A DNA stretch of 64,000 nucleotides from Chrysophaeum taylorii (taxonomy: Eukaryota; Sar; Pelagophyceae; Pelagomonadales; Pelagomonadaceae), in assembly GCA_029834535.1 (NCBI GenBank), contig JAQMWT010000578.1:62001-126000 (forward strand). The letters are read 5' to 3'. Numbering within the stretch: the stretch's first letter is position 1; each line of letters starts with the position of its first letter. The notes under the pieces were generated by a model, which was given only the letters and a program-made list of their open reading frames with translations, was not told the DNA's origin and ran no database searches. The translations under genes and the position numbers were made by a program. Below, piece after piece: positions 11,601 through 18,877 of this stretch.

Positions 11601-12454
11601 GAATCGCGCGGCAGCAGCACCTCGCGGGACACGGAGTGCGCTCTTTTTTTCGGGAGCTTCGACGCGTCGTCTGGATGCAGCGCCGCTCGAACCCGGGACA
11701 AGATCTTCATATTTTTGCCCTTTGGCGACGGGAGCGCCGCGGCGACGGCCTCGTCGAGCTCCTCCAGCAAGAGCTTTGCCTTGCGGTGGGTGTCGCCCAA
11801 AAAAAGCGTCTTTAGTTCGTCGTCGGGTGGTGGCGGTTGGCGAAGGTGTTCGTCGAGGCGCATCTGCGAGTCAACCGCGTGCGCACGCTCGAGCTTGGCG
11901 AGACGGCGCTCCTTGGCCACGACCTGCGTGGCGCGCTGGACGACGCGGAGCTGCGCGCTGAACGCGTCGGCCCGCGACCTGTAGAGGCCCCGGAGGCGGC
12001 GGCGGTGGTCGTCGCGCACCTCGTCCGACTCGGCGCGCCGGCGCGCCTCGATCTCAGAGAAGCGCTTCGTTGCGTCCTTGACGTACGGCGGCGGCGGGCC
12101 GGGAGCCTGATCTAACGAAACGACGGGCTTATCTTCGACGGGCGGTGCGCGCGGCGGCGGCTCGCGCGGCCGGGGAGGGGGGGGCGGTGGTCTCGATGGT
12201 GGCTTGAGCCTTTTCGGCGGCTCGCCGCTCAGCATTGCATCCAAAGTGAGCTTCGTCGTCGTCGCGTGAAGTGGTGGTGGCCCGACGTAGGGGCTCGCGG
12301 TGGCGATAAGAATCCCCTCGTCCTCCTCCGACCGCGCGCTCAGCAGCGCTTCGAGAGTTGCCCGATTGGGCTTGCATGGCGGCTCGATGACCTTGGGTGG
12401 CCTTGCCGAAGATAGGGCGAGGCTCGCAATGGGCCCGACTTCCACCATAAGCAC
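5657..12454 (-). CDS. Giant PH / RanBP2-zinc-finger protein with nested repeats (2,265 aa)
   Basis: An unbroken 6.8-kb frame. In order: proline-rich N-terminus (residues about 75-120); a basic, helical coiled-coil-prone part (about 125-270); a PH-like domain (about 320-385: PVALFRYHRPEGRRVNSGAI to the final W-R-R-A-F-A-E-A-L helix, which holds the conserved Trp); a RanBP2-type zinc finger near 755-775 (WECRACGNWNLSACSTCTKC: two C-x-x-C pairs around an Asn); four tandem copies of a 72-residue unit (about 905-1200); a long disordered Ser/Thr/Pro/Glu region; three 31-residue acidic units with eight Asp each (about 2,090-2,170); and a Cys/Trp-rich end, with CASEWCC followed about 14 residues later by WYCAACWIGF, which looks metal-binding. 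PH suggests phosphoinositide binding and the finger suggests RNA or ubiquitin binding, so a cytoplasmic or endomembrane scaffold is plausible. No family name fits the whole. It diverges from RBX1 with 47 bp between the start codons. Confidence 0.75.
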   Translation of the reverse strand: MLMVEVGPIASLALSSARPPKVIEPPCKPNRATLEALLSARSEEDEGILIATASPYVGPPPLHATTTKLTLDAMLSGEPPKRLKPPSRPPPPPPRPREPPPRAPPVEDKPVVSLDQAPGPPPPYVKDATKRFSEIEARRRAESDEVRDDHRRRLRGLYRSRADAFSAQLRVVQRATQVVAKERRLAKLERAHAVDSQMRLDEHLRQPPPPDDELKTLFLGDTHRKAKLLLEELDEAVAAALPSPKGKNMKILSRVRAALHPDDASKLPKKRAHSVSREVLLPRDSSFRRVARGHLDELRSDGAWTAAACELLTATARHPTSPVALFRYHRPEGRRVNSGAIALFEASDVSIDGARIDVRPSAGARPPKRFRARSDHARWRRAFAEALQSDVVEPSSPSGTAPVDRATLDELTPVAASSMANAPPGTWTWTTIETKKTVPPLLEESDLHSTPDAIQEPSTTRSTRKPLFQGTPLPDQTRQSVHVDLDDDDDAVVGLDDRSIFAHDGKRGCDGTESPCFVAETRVPDEKVAMTDLSSAAAKVRTANIIVVEPSADGVRVESRCADEVHTGELLPSVVKEAYRAADSIESKKSSNGSPGVWSGDDANEKPSIGDWIRSSLAGASTSRERSGSVFGRLMFGAEDSTLAASSISPIVDNEMVGVVEPTAGEANDARLKKKVDSAPVTPSISKNDAVLGASGDRQVRLASVLTPFSAAATCAERESEVLRAQKGPIATHTPQSDGVTPIPLKHNESSGNWECRACGNWNLSACSTCTKCSRPLMRDEQRAAPTTFMDVNARSTLSSTRMEQKAHTSMQKPPPAPSLQKTAMQQAPDNIASAPKSASLFSRTVLRMNAEGESRDGGSSSAAENVVVLTRTASFHDSPTSSGARSLDAKPLLQTESTTMPSELLSLDEGLLKVAVEPCVSCDKDEDSPRCESLASAVNHPATVPAAPVLDTKLTDEPRRARRGVVFDTRMRPSSELLSLDEGLLKVAVEPCISCDNDEDSPQCESLASADNPATVPAAPVLDTKVTDMPRRARRGVVFDTRMRPSSELLSLDEGLLKVAVEPCISCDNDEDSPRCESLASADNPATVPAAPVLDTKLTDEPRRARRGVVFDTRMRPSSELLSLDEGLLKVAVEPCISCDNDEDSPRCESLASADNPAIVPAAPILDTKVTDMPRRARRGVVFDIRIGPSVSVLDTRATDEPVFMAKKEKPTVPVVTTMGHRDDPHAAMERDESLSKQAASPPWVEPQLPAAMCPTGNEWMPASATNRDKSAIRDAGMMLSLGHPSHVVLTAEREMPPPAPAKRVELIPAASRRALELAEPITNLEACGDTPISLTRNEECVLNHSSTELIAPAVRTGLCEELPVDDDAARYPTSKPIAASEPVNRTEFNVATSRADDSCISNHSTELVAPDARTRLRAELSVAVAARYPPVSIALAPSEPVIRTEFDLTTSFTHDKCVSNDSTELVGPPAAGTGLCEKTPVADTVRYPSSMPVAPSRPKEPVIQMEFREEPPTAAANKEDFVPERHCSGEISPLPRVAAPSDSGLFRKACAKKLASPETTLPPHRVEEDDSDHRNRPAAIVAEEKVLGSQPSFPSDVRAKSDDDEYKTTTNTASSNGYLEVLASTAAPHAASTMGAPATQETTIREAQRHLLTTQEVENATTTSASVACSTQPIPSPSRISPQSREPTIAESTDGAMRSNIFVSEVSQLVVVEDSGEVVVPKRANVVEPTNECAPRYNHNVGQIVDSSSGGQTRTSVDSIVDQTVSKDLNEARRSGFKKAQTRPNSGAIVEPTRESESSNEVLPRRPNVEGECSKATTDEDGGCATGGGQEATHVPFSSCQAARSSLSRECPRPDDIPAACALEETMEAASEPRIGVPGDDGPSRARQAANNGGSRSHQAAHPTDTVFDGDIPDFTDLSHLGDEWYRSYHEHHGIEVVSSPRAAYALVADSVDAAANLEEPAYSKAGNDATVDIPATLEEPAYARVGADLPATLESPSAQRRSMFGSFLGGLFARVGEDSKSIPVDGASSSSPGFPTNASSPGFEEGTVGRPRLSIARFFGDAQEPGRMTPQLESMRQGVPSFISSGGFGGPGFDDDDDDDDSLHEHQARTSGQDGGRFGGGPPFDDDDDDDDSLHEHQARTSGQDGGRFGGGPPFDDDDDDDDSLHEHHVVAGGDGDRRDGGEEATAAVLCASEWCCETTHSSGGAFSVTHKEEWYCAACWIGFAEEYPGRWQDDYGIETMPPSDLSRPDDAPDGEEIRVRE
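5941..6190 (-). repeat. Three tandem 93-bp coding repeats (Asp8-SLHEH units)
   Basis: A GGTGCTCGTG anchor recurs at 5941, 6034 and 6127, exactly 93 bp apart. Each unit encodes about 31 residues: a Gly/Pro lead, eight aspartates, SLHEHQ and a TSGQDGG spacer. The units are nearly identical at the DNA level, so the expansion is recent. Confidence 0.9.
8865..9760 (-). repeat. Four tandem 216-bp coding repeats (72-residue unit)
   Basis: CTTCATCAAG recurs at 9073, 9289, 9505 and 9724 (spacings 216, 216, 219). Each unit encodes a block beginning SSELLSLDEGLLKVAVEPC, followed by an acidic DNDEDSP segment and a RRARRGVVFDTR basic end. The 219-bp spacing reflects one extra codon in the copy nearest the N-terminus. 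Copies differ by only a few substitutions. Confidence 0.9.
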
Positions 12455-12501
12455 TCAGGGCCCTATCCAACGGATTAAGGGTAAGCTTAGTCGGTTTCGC
12501 G
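12455..12501. promoter_or_regulatory. 47-bp bidirectional promoter region
   Basis: Only 47 bp separate the start codon of the 2,265-aa gene (minus) from the RBX1 start (plus). The interval contains TTAAGGGTAAG (12475-12485), a variant of the AACCCT/AGGGTT box seen near other starts here. Each promoter must reach into the gap or the opposite gene's 5' end. Confidence 0.5.
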
Positions 12502-12946
12502 ATGTCTGCAATGGAAGAGGAGAAGAAGGTGGTCGAAGAGTCGGCGGCCCCGCCCCCCCGCTTCGAGATCAAGAAGTGGAATGTGCGTCGAGTTTCGACT
12601 TGCGCGTCCTCCTCACACGCTCCGTAGGCCGTGTGCATGTGGTCCTGGGACATCTGCGCGGACACGTGTGCTATTTGTACGTTTGCGATACCCGATCATC
12701 GATCGATCGATCACACGCCTCGCAGGCCGCAACTCCCTCAACGAGCCATCGATCGAGTACCAGGCGAATCCGTCGCCCAACAACGAGAACGGGCTCTCGA
12801 TCGCCTTTGGCTGCTGTGGCCATGTCTTTCACCTCGACTGTATCCAGCGCTGGCTCAAGACCCGCTCCGTCTGCCCGCTCTGCAACAAGGAGTGGGAGTT
12901 CGCCAAGATCGAGAGAATTCCCGGTTACGGCTCCCTCGGTACTTAA
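12502..12946 (+). CDS. RBX1: RING-box protein 1, cullin-RING ligase subunit (3 exons)
   Basis: Spliced exons 12502-12582, 12628-12676 and 12726-12946 encode about 116 aa that match RBX1 along its length: FEIKKWN, AVCMWSWDICADTCAIC, RNSLNEPSIEYQAN, then GCCGHVFHLDCIQRWLKTRS, VCPLCNKEWEFAKI. The leading W-N-A-V strand is what slots into the cullin, and the H2-type RING holds the zinc ligands (C-A-I-C, H-V-F-H, C-I-Q-R-W, C-P-L-C). The last zinc-site residue is Cys (CPLC) where animal RBX1 has Asp (CPLD); this is RBX2-like or a lineage variant. Intron 1 is 45 nt (12583-12627, GT-AG, phase 0) and intron 2 is 49 nt (12677-12725, GT-AG, phase 1). The family recruits E2 enzymes to SCF-type ubiquitin ligases in nucleus and cytoplasm. 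The ATG at 12502 follows a 47-bp shared promoter. Confidence 0.93.
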
Positions 12947-13291
12947 GTTATGTATAACCGGCCGGGAAAATCTAAATTTCCTTCCGGATGTCGTCTGAGG
13001 GGGGGGGGGGGGGATGATGGTGTGTGTCGGAGGCGAACAATTCCGCCGCCGCGCAGGTCGGCGCGACGAGGACTCAACCGTCGTCCATTTTTTTCTCGCA
13101 GGATTCAGTAGAAAGAACGCTATGTCTCGTCCTCTCGTCGCAAGATAATCCTGCTCGTGGGTTTAAAATAACCGCGGGGCTCGAACCCTTAGACACGCGG
13201 TTGAGCCGGCCGGCAACAGGGTCCAAAACAAAACGTACTGTTTGTCGCAATACAAAATTTCCCATTAATAATAATAACTGCCTGCGCTCCC
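12947..13291. other. Intergenic region with a G-homopolymer
   Basis: 345 bp between RBX1 and the first transglutaminase-like gene. A run of about 14 G lies near 13000-13013. Otherwise I see no gene, and both neighbouring 3' ends point into it. Confidence 0.6.
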
Positions 13292-14203
13292 TTAACAGGC
13301 GGAACAGGCCTGCATGTAGTAGTCAGACCGATTTTCGCCCGGGACGTCCAAATTCGTGGGGTCCCAGGCGAGCTCGTAGACGGAAAGGTTGGTGTGCCTA
13401 TCGAAGCGGGCGGCGAAGACGGGAGTCGCGTTGTTGGGGGTCGTCGGGAATTTGCTAGGATTGCAGAACCACTTATCGCAGGGGTTGGTGAGGGTCTCGC
13501 CGCCCCCCGATGGACGACCTTCGATGAAATCCCAGGCACCCGTGGTGGCGTTCCAGATCTCGACCCAGTTGTGGTTGCCGTTCTCGGCATCGCCCCGCCA
13601 CGCCGGCGTCCCCACAACGCGGGCGGGGATCGCTATAGAGCGCAGCGCGGCGACAAACATCGCCGAGATCCCGGTGCAGCTCGCGTAGCCGTACGCTGCC
13701 GTCGAGAGCGGGTCGAAGATGAGCGGTGTCTGCGACGACTTGAGGCTCACACCCAACGACTTCCAGACCGAGACGCTCGAGTTCACATACCCATTGACCA
13801 TCGCGATCGCGTCCTCGGCGGTCGCGAGGTTCTCGACCAGCGGGGGGACGACGGCCTCGAAGAAAGGGCGCCAGTTTGTCCTCGGTTCGTTGAGGAAGGC
13901 GTAGCTCGCCACATATTCATCGAAGATATCCTGAGGCACGGCGGCGGCCCAGGGGTACGTCGCCTTGGCGGCGAGCGACAAATTGACGCCCACAGAGGCC
14001 ACGCCGTCCTCAAGACCGTCGACGCCACCGACGACACCGAACAACGTTTCTCGGTTTGGGAGATCCGTTGGGGGCAAGTTGTTTAGCAGGAAGGACGTCG
14101 ATGACTTGGCAGCCGCGGAGAACGCGACGCAGTACAGCCCCGACGCGTTTCCGAACGGCACACCAGCGTCGGGACACGCTGCCGTGATCGCGCCAAACAG
14201 CAT
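13292..14203 (-). CDS. Transglutaminase-like (papain-fold) protein, paralogue 1
   Basis: A single-exon 303-aa protein with the transglutaminase-like triad in order: Cys in YASCTGISAMFVAALRSIAI, His in NGNHNWVEIWNATTGAW, Asp in the following W-D-F-I-E. The strand IPARVVGTPAW between them is also typical. Several N-x-S/T sites and an extracellular-looking composition suggest secretion, though the N-terminus (MLFGAITAACPDAGVPF) is a poor signal peptide. In microbes the fold usually acts as a peptidase or in protein cross-linking and deamidation. From about residue 140 to the end it is almost identical, also in DNA, to paralogue 2 at 17956-18831, while the first 60 residues differ. A GCTAACCCTG box at 14213-14222 lies 10 bp upstream of the ATG. 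Confidence 0.85.
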   Translation of the reverse strand: MLFGAITAACPDAGVPFGNASGLYCVAFSAAAKSSTSFLLNNLPPTDLPNRETLFGVVGGVDGLEDGVASVGVNLSLAAKATYPWAAAVPQDIFDEYVASYAFLNEPRTNWRPFFEAVVPPLVENLATAEDAIAMVNGYVNSSVSVWKSLGVSLKSSQTPLIFDPLSTAAYGYASCTGISAMFVAALRSIAIPARVVGTPAWRGDAENGNHNWVEIWNATTGAWDFIEGRPSGGGETLTNPCDKWFCNPSKFPTTPNNATPVFAARFDRHTNLSVYELAWDPTNLDVPGENRSDYYMQACSAC

Positions 14204-14467
14204 CGTCGCGAGGCTAACCCTGCATTTTCACCACATAGTACAATTCGATAATGCACGACGACAAGATGAACGTGTCTGGTGGCATTTCGATGGCGCTTTT
14301 GACCTGTTAGAAGGCATATATATATATATTTATTTATTTATTTATTTCAACGCACGGGTGATATAATTGTAGTAGCACAATAATATGATCAAAGCGCTGG
14401 CTCGCAATAAAACCATCAACGAAGAAAACCAGACCGCCCGTGCTCACATTCCGAGAAGGGAGGCCAC

Positions 14468-14512
<45 letters not shown>

Positions 14513-14557
14513 GGGGAAGAGAAGAAAGGGGTTTTCGTTAGCAAAGAAACCGTGCTG

Positions 14558-14590
<33 letters not shown>

Positions 14591-14697
14591 AGATGTGAAG
14601 GACGGGATTTTGAAGAGCGAAGAAGAATCATAAATTAAGTAATGAGAGTATAATAACAAGAACTTTAAGTCACTGTTTTTGGAGCGCCATAACTAAC
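14204..14697. other. Intergenic simple-sequence cluster
   Basis: Holds the 5' flank of transglutaminase-like paralogue 1 and the 3' flank of the tyrosinase-like gene. In order: an AT/TTTA tract (about 14317-14347), a (CGA)n run of about 14 units (14469-14511), a C-run followed by (CT)n (about 14561-14590). No gene is supported; the poly-Asp frame across the (CGA)n is a by-product. Confidence 0.7.
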
Positions 14698-16632
14698 TTA
14701 GAATATGGCATCGAAAGGTGATGGGGATACGGTGTCGTCCGTGGCATAGGAGTCTGCGGCAGCAAGGAGGTCGCCGCATTCGGTCCAGTTGGTGATGCGA
14801 TCGTAGACGTACTTGAGATGATCGGAAAAGGGGTAAGTCATCTCGAAGAATTCGAGATTGGTGTAGGTGGAGAGGTTCGTGTTGATGAGGATGTTCGCGA
14901 AGACCATGACATCGTCCGCGTTGTGGCCGAAGCAGGTGCCGTCGAGGTCGACCTTCGGCATGTCGAGGGACCCCCATTTGACGTTGCTCCAGTCGGAGAC
15001 GCCCGCCCTCGAGCCGTAGGACTCCTTGTCGTAGCCCCAGGTCGAGTCGAAGTTGATAACGCCAATCGCGTCGTAGTAGCGGACGAGCTGCATGACGCGC
15101 TCTTGAGGTTGGTGAAAACTCCAGAAGAGCGGGTCCCAGGTAGATTGGTCGGAGAGGGAGTCGCCCTCGGTCCCCTGATCGCAAATCTGTTCGAGGATGA
15201 GATCCCAGGTTTTTGTGGACAAATTGGCCCCCGCGAGACTTGGATAGGATCCTCGTATGGTCCCGGTGTCGTTCAAGATCTCGAAACTGGTCTTGTTGAT
15301 GGCCGGGTTCAATCTGCAGCGGCACTCGGTGTTCGGGACGTCGTCGGCGCAATACATCGGACACCGGTTGTATCCCCAGCGCCAGAGTCGCTTGTGGGCG
15401 GGCCCGTCGTTGGAAATGTACGTGTAGTTTATGAGCTCCATGAGCGTGTCCTGGAAGTCGATGAGTTCTTGCCTAATGTTCCAGGTGCCGCCGATGTTGA
15501 CGTGGAGCGTGCCGTGGAGCGTGCCTCCGAGGCGTTGCATGAGCGAACTGAAGGTGTAGTTCGATGCTGCCAAGTTCTGGGCCAAAGCCGCGCAATCGAC
15601 CAACGCGGCCGTATCCTGGAGAAATCCGTAGGCCCGGTCCCACCTCGTTAAGAAGGGGGTCTTGTTGACGTTCCACGGACACCTCATGAGTCCGTACGCG
15701 TTTTTGTTGCGGAGCGTCGGGAGAGACTTTATTATGGGCGTGTAGGCGAACGCGCCGCGATCGAGGACGTGGAGGCTGTTGTTCGTGTGAACGTACCCAA
15801 ACCAATCGTCGGAAAAGATCACGGACGCGTCCCAGAGCAAGCTCCCTCGGGCATAATCGATCGTATAATCCCAATAATGGCCTGCGATGCGACTGTCGAC
15901 AGCCTGGAGCGACTGCTCGAACATCATGATGATAGCCGCGTGCGCGTTCAAAAAGCCCGCGCCGCCGTGGAAGCTGTCGCACTCGATGGCGGACGAGAAG
16001 TGGATGTGGATCCGCACGAACCACTCGATGTTCTTGAACAGCGGTCCGAACTTGGCGAATCCCTCCTGTTGGCTCGTGTCATAAATCGTGTGAATGCCCC
16101 CGAAATAACGAACTCTGTCTTCTTCGCACAAATCTCTGATTTCGCGGCGCACGTACTTTCCCGTCAGGAAAAAGGGGCCCGCATCGGTCTCGACGCGGTA
16201 CACCCCCACGAGGCTCGCCACGAGCACAAAGGCACACGCATCCTCGTTCAGCACGGCGAGGCCCTTTTGCGGCTCGATACGGCACGACCTCGCCGACGCG
16301 CTCACCTCCGTCTCCTGGAATAATTCCAACACGATCCCCGGAAACACGCCGTCGAGAATCGGCCGCTTCAGACGTCGCTCGTACGCGTTCGACGCCGACA
16401 CGCACACGAGGTCGCAGTGATGTTGCTCGCTCGTGCTCGACGACAGCGCGACAATCGACGTCTTCGACCCGAGCAACAGGTCGCCTCTCGACCGAATCAT
16501 GAGGCCGACCGCTCCGAAAATGCTCCCGACGATCCACCAGTGCGCCCTCCGTTTTCTCTTCTGAAACGACGGCATGGTCCCGTATGACGGCGTGATTCTC
16601 GCGATGGCCGCCATTGGACCGAAATCTTCCAA
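14698..16632 (-). CDS. Tyrosinase-like (type-3 copper) protein, membrane-anchored
   Basis: A 644-aa single-exon protein. The CuA-type region reads HIHFSSAIECDSFHGGAGFL, then NAHAAIIMMFEQSLQ, ending HYWDYTID; the CuB-type region has LHGTLHVNIGGTW (H-x3-H) and, about 130 residues later, DPLFWSFHQPQERVMQLV with the last His. These are the type-3 copper positions of tyrosinases and hemocyanins, so oxidation of phenols or catechols is the expected chemistry. A basic stretch then WWIVGSIFGAVGLMI (about residues 32-46) forms a type II signal anchor with the catalytic part outside or luminal. Many N-glycosylation sites and paired cysteines agree. It sits between two transglutaminase-like paralogues on the same strand. 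The C-terminal domain after CuB is unassigned. A second Met at residue 7 could be the start. Confidence 0.82.
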   Translation of the reverse strand: MEDFGPMAAIARITPSYGTMPSFQKRKRRAHWWIVGSIFGAVGLMIRSRGDLLLGSKTSIVALSSSTSEQHHCDLVCVSASNAYERRLKRPILDGVFPGIVLELFQETEVSASARSCRIEPQKGLAVLNEDACAFVLVASLVGVYRVETDAGPFFLTGKYVRREIRDLCEEDRVRYFGGIHTIYDTSQQEGFAKFGPLFKNIEWFVRIHIHFSSAIECDSFHGGAGFLNAHAAIIMMFEQSLQAVDSRIAGHYWDYTIDYARGSLLWDASVIFSDDWFGYVHTNNSLHVLDRGAFAYTPIIKSLPTLRNKNAYGLMRCPWNVNKTPFLTRWDRAYGFLQDTAALVDCAALAQNLAASNYTFSSLMQRLGGTLHGTLHVNIGGTWNIRQELIDFQDTLMELINYTYISNDGPAHKRLWRWGYNRCPMYCADDVPNTECRCRLNPAINKTSFEILNDTGTIRGSYPSLAGANLSTKTWDLILEQICDQGTEGDSLSDQSTWDPLFWSFHQPQERVMQLVRYYDAIGVINFDSTWGYDKESYGSRAGVSDWSNVKWGSLDMPKVDLDGTCFGHNADDVMVFANILINTNLSTYTNLEFFEMTYPFSDHLKYVYDRITNWTECGDLLAAADSYATDDTVSPSPFDAIF

Positions 16633-17955
16633 GATTCCTATTTCAGAACTTGGGCAGTCGCCTATTTAAGACTCGAGAAAATCTAGTTCATACACCCCGA
16701 ATCGCCTTTCTTTCAACACATTGACGTCATGACGGTTTTTCGTGGTGCTGATTTTTTTACACGTGATGCGAATGCCCCCCCCTTTTTGATCCAGTGGCTG
16801 CTGCCGGCGCGCCATAATTCTTTTTGCGGACGGACTTTTCTTTCTTTCTTTCTCTCTCTGAGGAGCGGCCTTCATCAAGTGCGGAATGGGATGTGGAAGT
16901 TTCCGGGACCTCGTAGCTCGTAGGCAGGGTGCTCTTCCAGCGTCGCGTCTTTTTTTTTCGCAGAGTGCGATTCGCCACATCGAAGGAAGGAAGGAAGGAA
17001 GGAAGGAAGGAAGGAAGGAAGGCAGGCCCTTTTAATTTTTGTGTGAAGAAGCTGCAACCTAATCTGCAACTCGATCATTAGCCGTTCCGGCTCGATGCCG
17101 AGCTCGCTCCGCATATTATACCTTCGATCGATGATGAACACGAGTGAGTGGCACACAGCAATTTGGGAACAACTGGCCATACCGTGACTACCCACGCCGC
17201 GCAGGTGCGCCTGGAGCTTCGTTGCCGCTGCATGCGGCGTGGCGATGCCGTCGGGCGTGCACAAAAATATCCTTTGAGAATAATAACTTCGCGGGGAGTT
17301 CTGGCATATCTCCACGCCGACATCTACGAGGGCGAGGCATTCGGCGACGAGGCAGCTGGCTTCGTGGCGCTGCGAATGTCCCACTAACACTTTATTCGAA
17401 TAACGCACAATTTTTCAACAAAACCCCGCGCGCCGAAGTGGTGGCAAGTCAGGAAATCGGAAAGATGATGGTCGGCTGGAAATTCATTCAAAAAATGTTT
17501 AATTCAAGCAGGTGCAAGGAATTGAACTATTACAGTTATAGTCGCTCATCATGTCCTTACTTCTTGATGTTGAATGTTGACTTGCAGGAGGAAATTAAAT
17601 AGGAACGACGTCGAGAGAGACAAGTTCTTCTCGAGTTTTTCTGAACTGCGAGAATTTGGCTCGCGGCGCAATAATCATCTCACGAGGTATGACCACAAAT
17701 ACGGTTTTTTTTTTAAAGGTCGACTGGCATTAAGAGGGGGGGGGGGGTACAACGAGTAACTGCTTTTGTTGTCCCACTGCGAGCAGCAGCCACTTTTGGA
17801 CTTACTTCTCTGGAGCGCATGGCGCGTGGGTAGCGAGAGAGTAAAAGCGCGCAAAGCGACGACGACGACGACGATAACATTAATGCAAGACGATATTCTT
17901 GGATGCTGGTGGTGCCAGACGAGGGAAATATATTGGGGTGGGGAGACAATCACAT
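16633..17955. other. Intergenic region with GGAA repeat; no supported gene
   Basis: Between the tyrosinase-like start and the 3' end of paralogue 2. It contains a (GGAA)n run of about ten units (16981-17022), a TTTCT tract (about 16840-16856) and, at 17712-17750, a TTTAAAGGTCGACTGGCATT motif followed by AAGAG and a G-run, a copy of a dispersed motif also found at 29.75 and 51.5-51.8 kb. A 177-codon minus-strand frame (16875-17408) shows no recognisable domain and runs through the repeat, so I do not call it. Confidence 0.5.
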
Positions 17956-18831
17956 TCAGCATTGGGAGCAGGCCTGCATGTAGTAGTCAGACCGATTTTC
18001 GCCCGGGACGTCCAAATTCGTGGGGTCCCAGGCGAGCTCGTAGACGGAAAGGTTTGTGTGCCTATCGAAGCGGGCGGCGAAGACGGGAGTCGCGTTGTTG
18101 GGGGTCGTCGGGAATTTGCTAGGATTGCAGAACCACTTATCGCAGGGGTTGGTGAGGGTCTCGCCGCCCCCCGATGGACGACCTTCGATGAAATCCCAGG
18201 CACCCGTGGTGGCGTTCCAGATCTCGACCCAGTTATGGTTGCCATTCTCGGCATCGCCCCGCCACGCCGGCGTCCCCACAACGCGGGCGGGGATCGCTAT
18301 AGAGCGCAGCGCGGCGACAAACATCGCCGAGATCCCGGTGCAGCTCGCGTAGCCGTACGCTGCCGTCGAGAGCGGGTCGAAGATGAGCGGTGTCTGCGAC
18401 GACTTGAAGCTCACACCCAACGACTTCCAGACCGAGACGCTCGAGTTCACATACCCATTGACCATCGCGATCGCGTCCTCGGCCGTCGCGAGGTTCTCGA
18501 CCAACGGGGCGACGACGGCCTCGAGGAACGGACGCCAGTCGGTCCTCGGCTCGTTGAGGAGGGCGTAGCTCGCCACATATTCATCGAAGATGTCCTGGGG
18601 CACGGCGGCGGCCCAGGGGTAGGTCGCCTTGGCCGCGACACTCGCGTTGACGCCGACGGCGGCGACGCCGTCGTCAAACAGCGTCGCTTTGTTCGGTTCG
18701 TCCATAGGGGGCATGTTGTCGACGAGGAATGATGTCGCGGACTTGATGGCAACGGCTTGAGTGACACAGGAGATCCCCGAACCGTTGTTCCCGAACGGCA
18801 CGCATGGTGCGACGACCGTGGCAAACCGCAT
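17956..18831 (-). CDS. Transglutaminase-like (papain-fold) protein, paralogue 2
   Basis: Same architecture and triad as the copy at 13292-14203: Cys in YASCTGIS, His in GNHNWVEIW, Asp in WDFIE, ending DYYMQACSQC. I start it at 18831 (MRFATVVAPCVPFGNNG), which aligns with the paralogue's MLFGAITAACP...VPFGNASG; a Met 19 codons upstream would overlap the neighbouring gene's start. Differences from paralogue 1 are concentrated before residue 140; after that the DNA differs at only a handful of positions in about 480 bp. Homology stops abruptly at the stop codon. It diverges from the Dabb gene over a 46-bp gap. Confidence 0.85.
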   Translation of the reverse strand: MRFATVVAPCVPFGNNGSGISCVTQAVAIKSATSFLVDNMPPMDEPNKATLFDDGVAAVGVNASVAAKATYPWAAAVPQDIFDEYVASYALLNEPRTDWRPFLEAVVAPLVENLATAEDAIAMVNGYVNSSVSVWKSLGVSFKSSQTPLIFDPLSTAAYGYASCTGISAMFVAALRSIAIPARVVGTPAWRGDAENGNHNWVEIWNATTGAWDFIEGRPSGGGETLTNPCDKWFCNPSKFPTTPNNATPVFAARFDRHTNLSVYELAWDPTNLDVPGENRSDYYMQACSQC

Positions 18832-18877
18832 GCTGCTGCTGCTTAGGAATAAGCCTAACCCTCGATTTGGTGGTGCG
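18832..18877. promoter_or_regulatory. 46-bp bidirectional promoter region with CCTAACCCTC box
   Basis: Shared 5' space of transglutaminase-like paralogue 2 (minus) and the Dabb protein (plus). CCTAACCCTC at 18854-18863 lies 15 bp before the plus start and about 22 bp before the minus start. Confidence 0.5.

Noticed and set aside
13160-13200. tRNA T-arm-like sequence GGGGCTCGAACCC
   Set aside because: No acceptor, D or anticodon arms can be folded around it in either orientation.
14385-14633. 82-codon frame with poly-Asp
   Set aside because: Generated by the (CGA)n microsatellite.
16875-17408. 177-codon minus-strand frame
   Set aside because: Runs through the GGAA microsatellite and has no recognisable domain.
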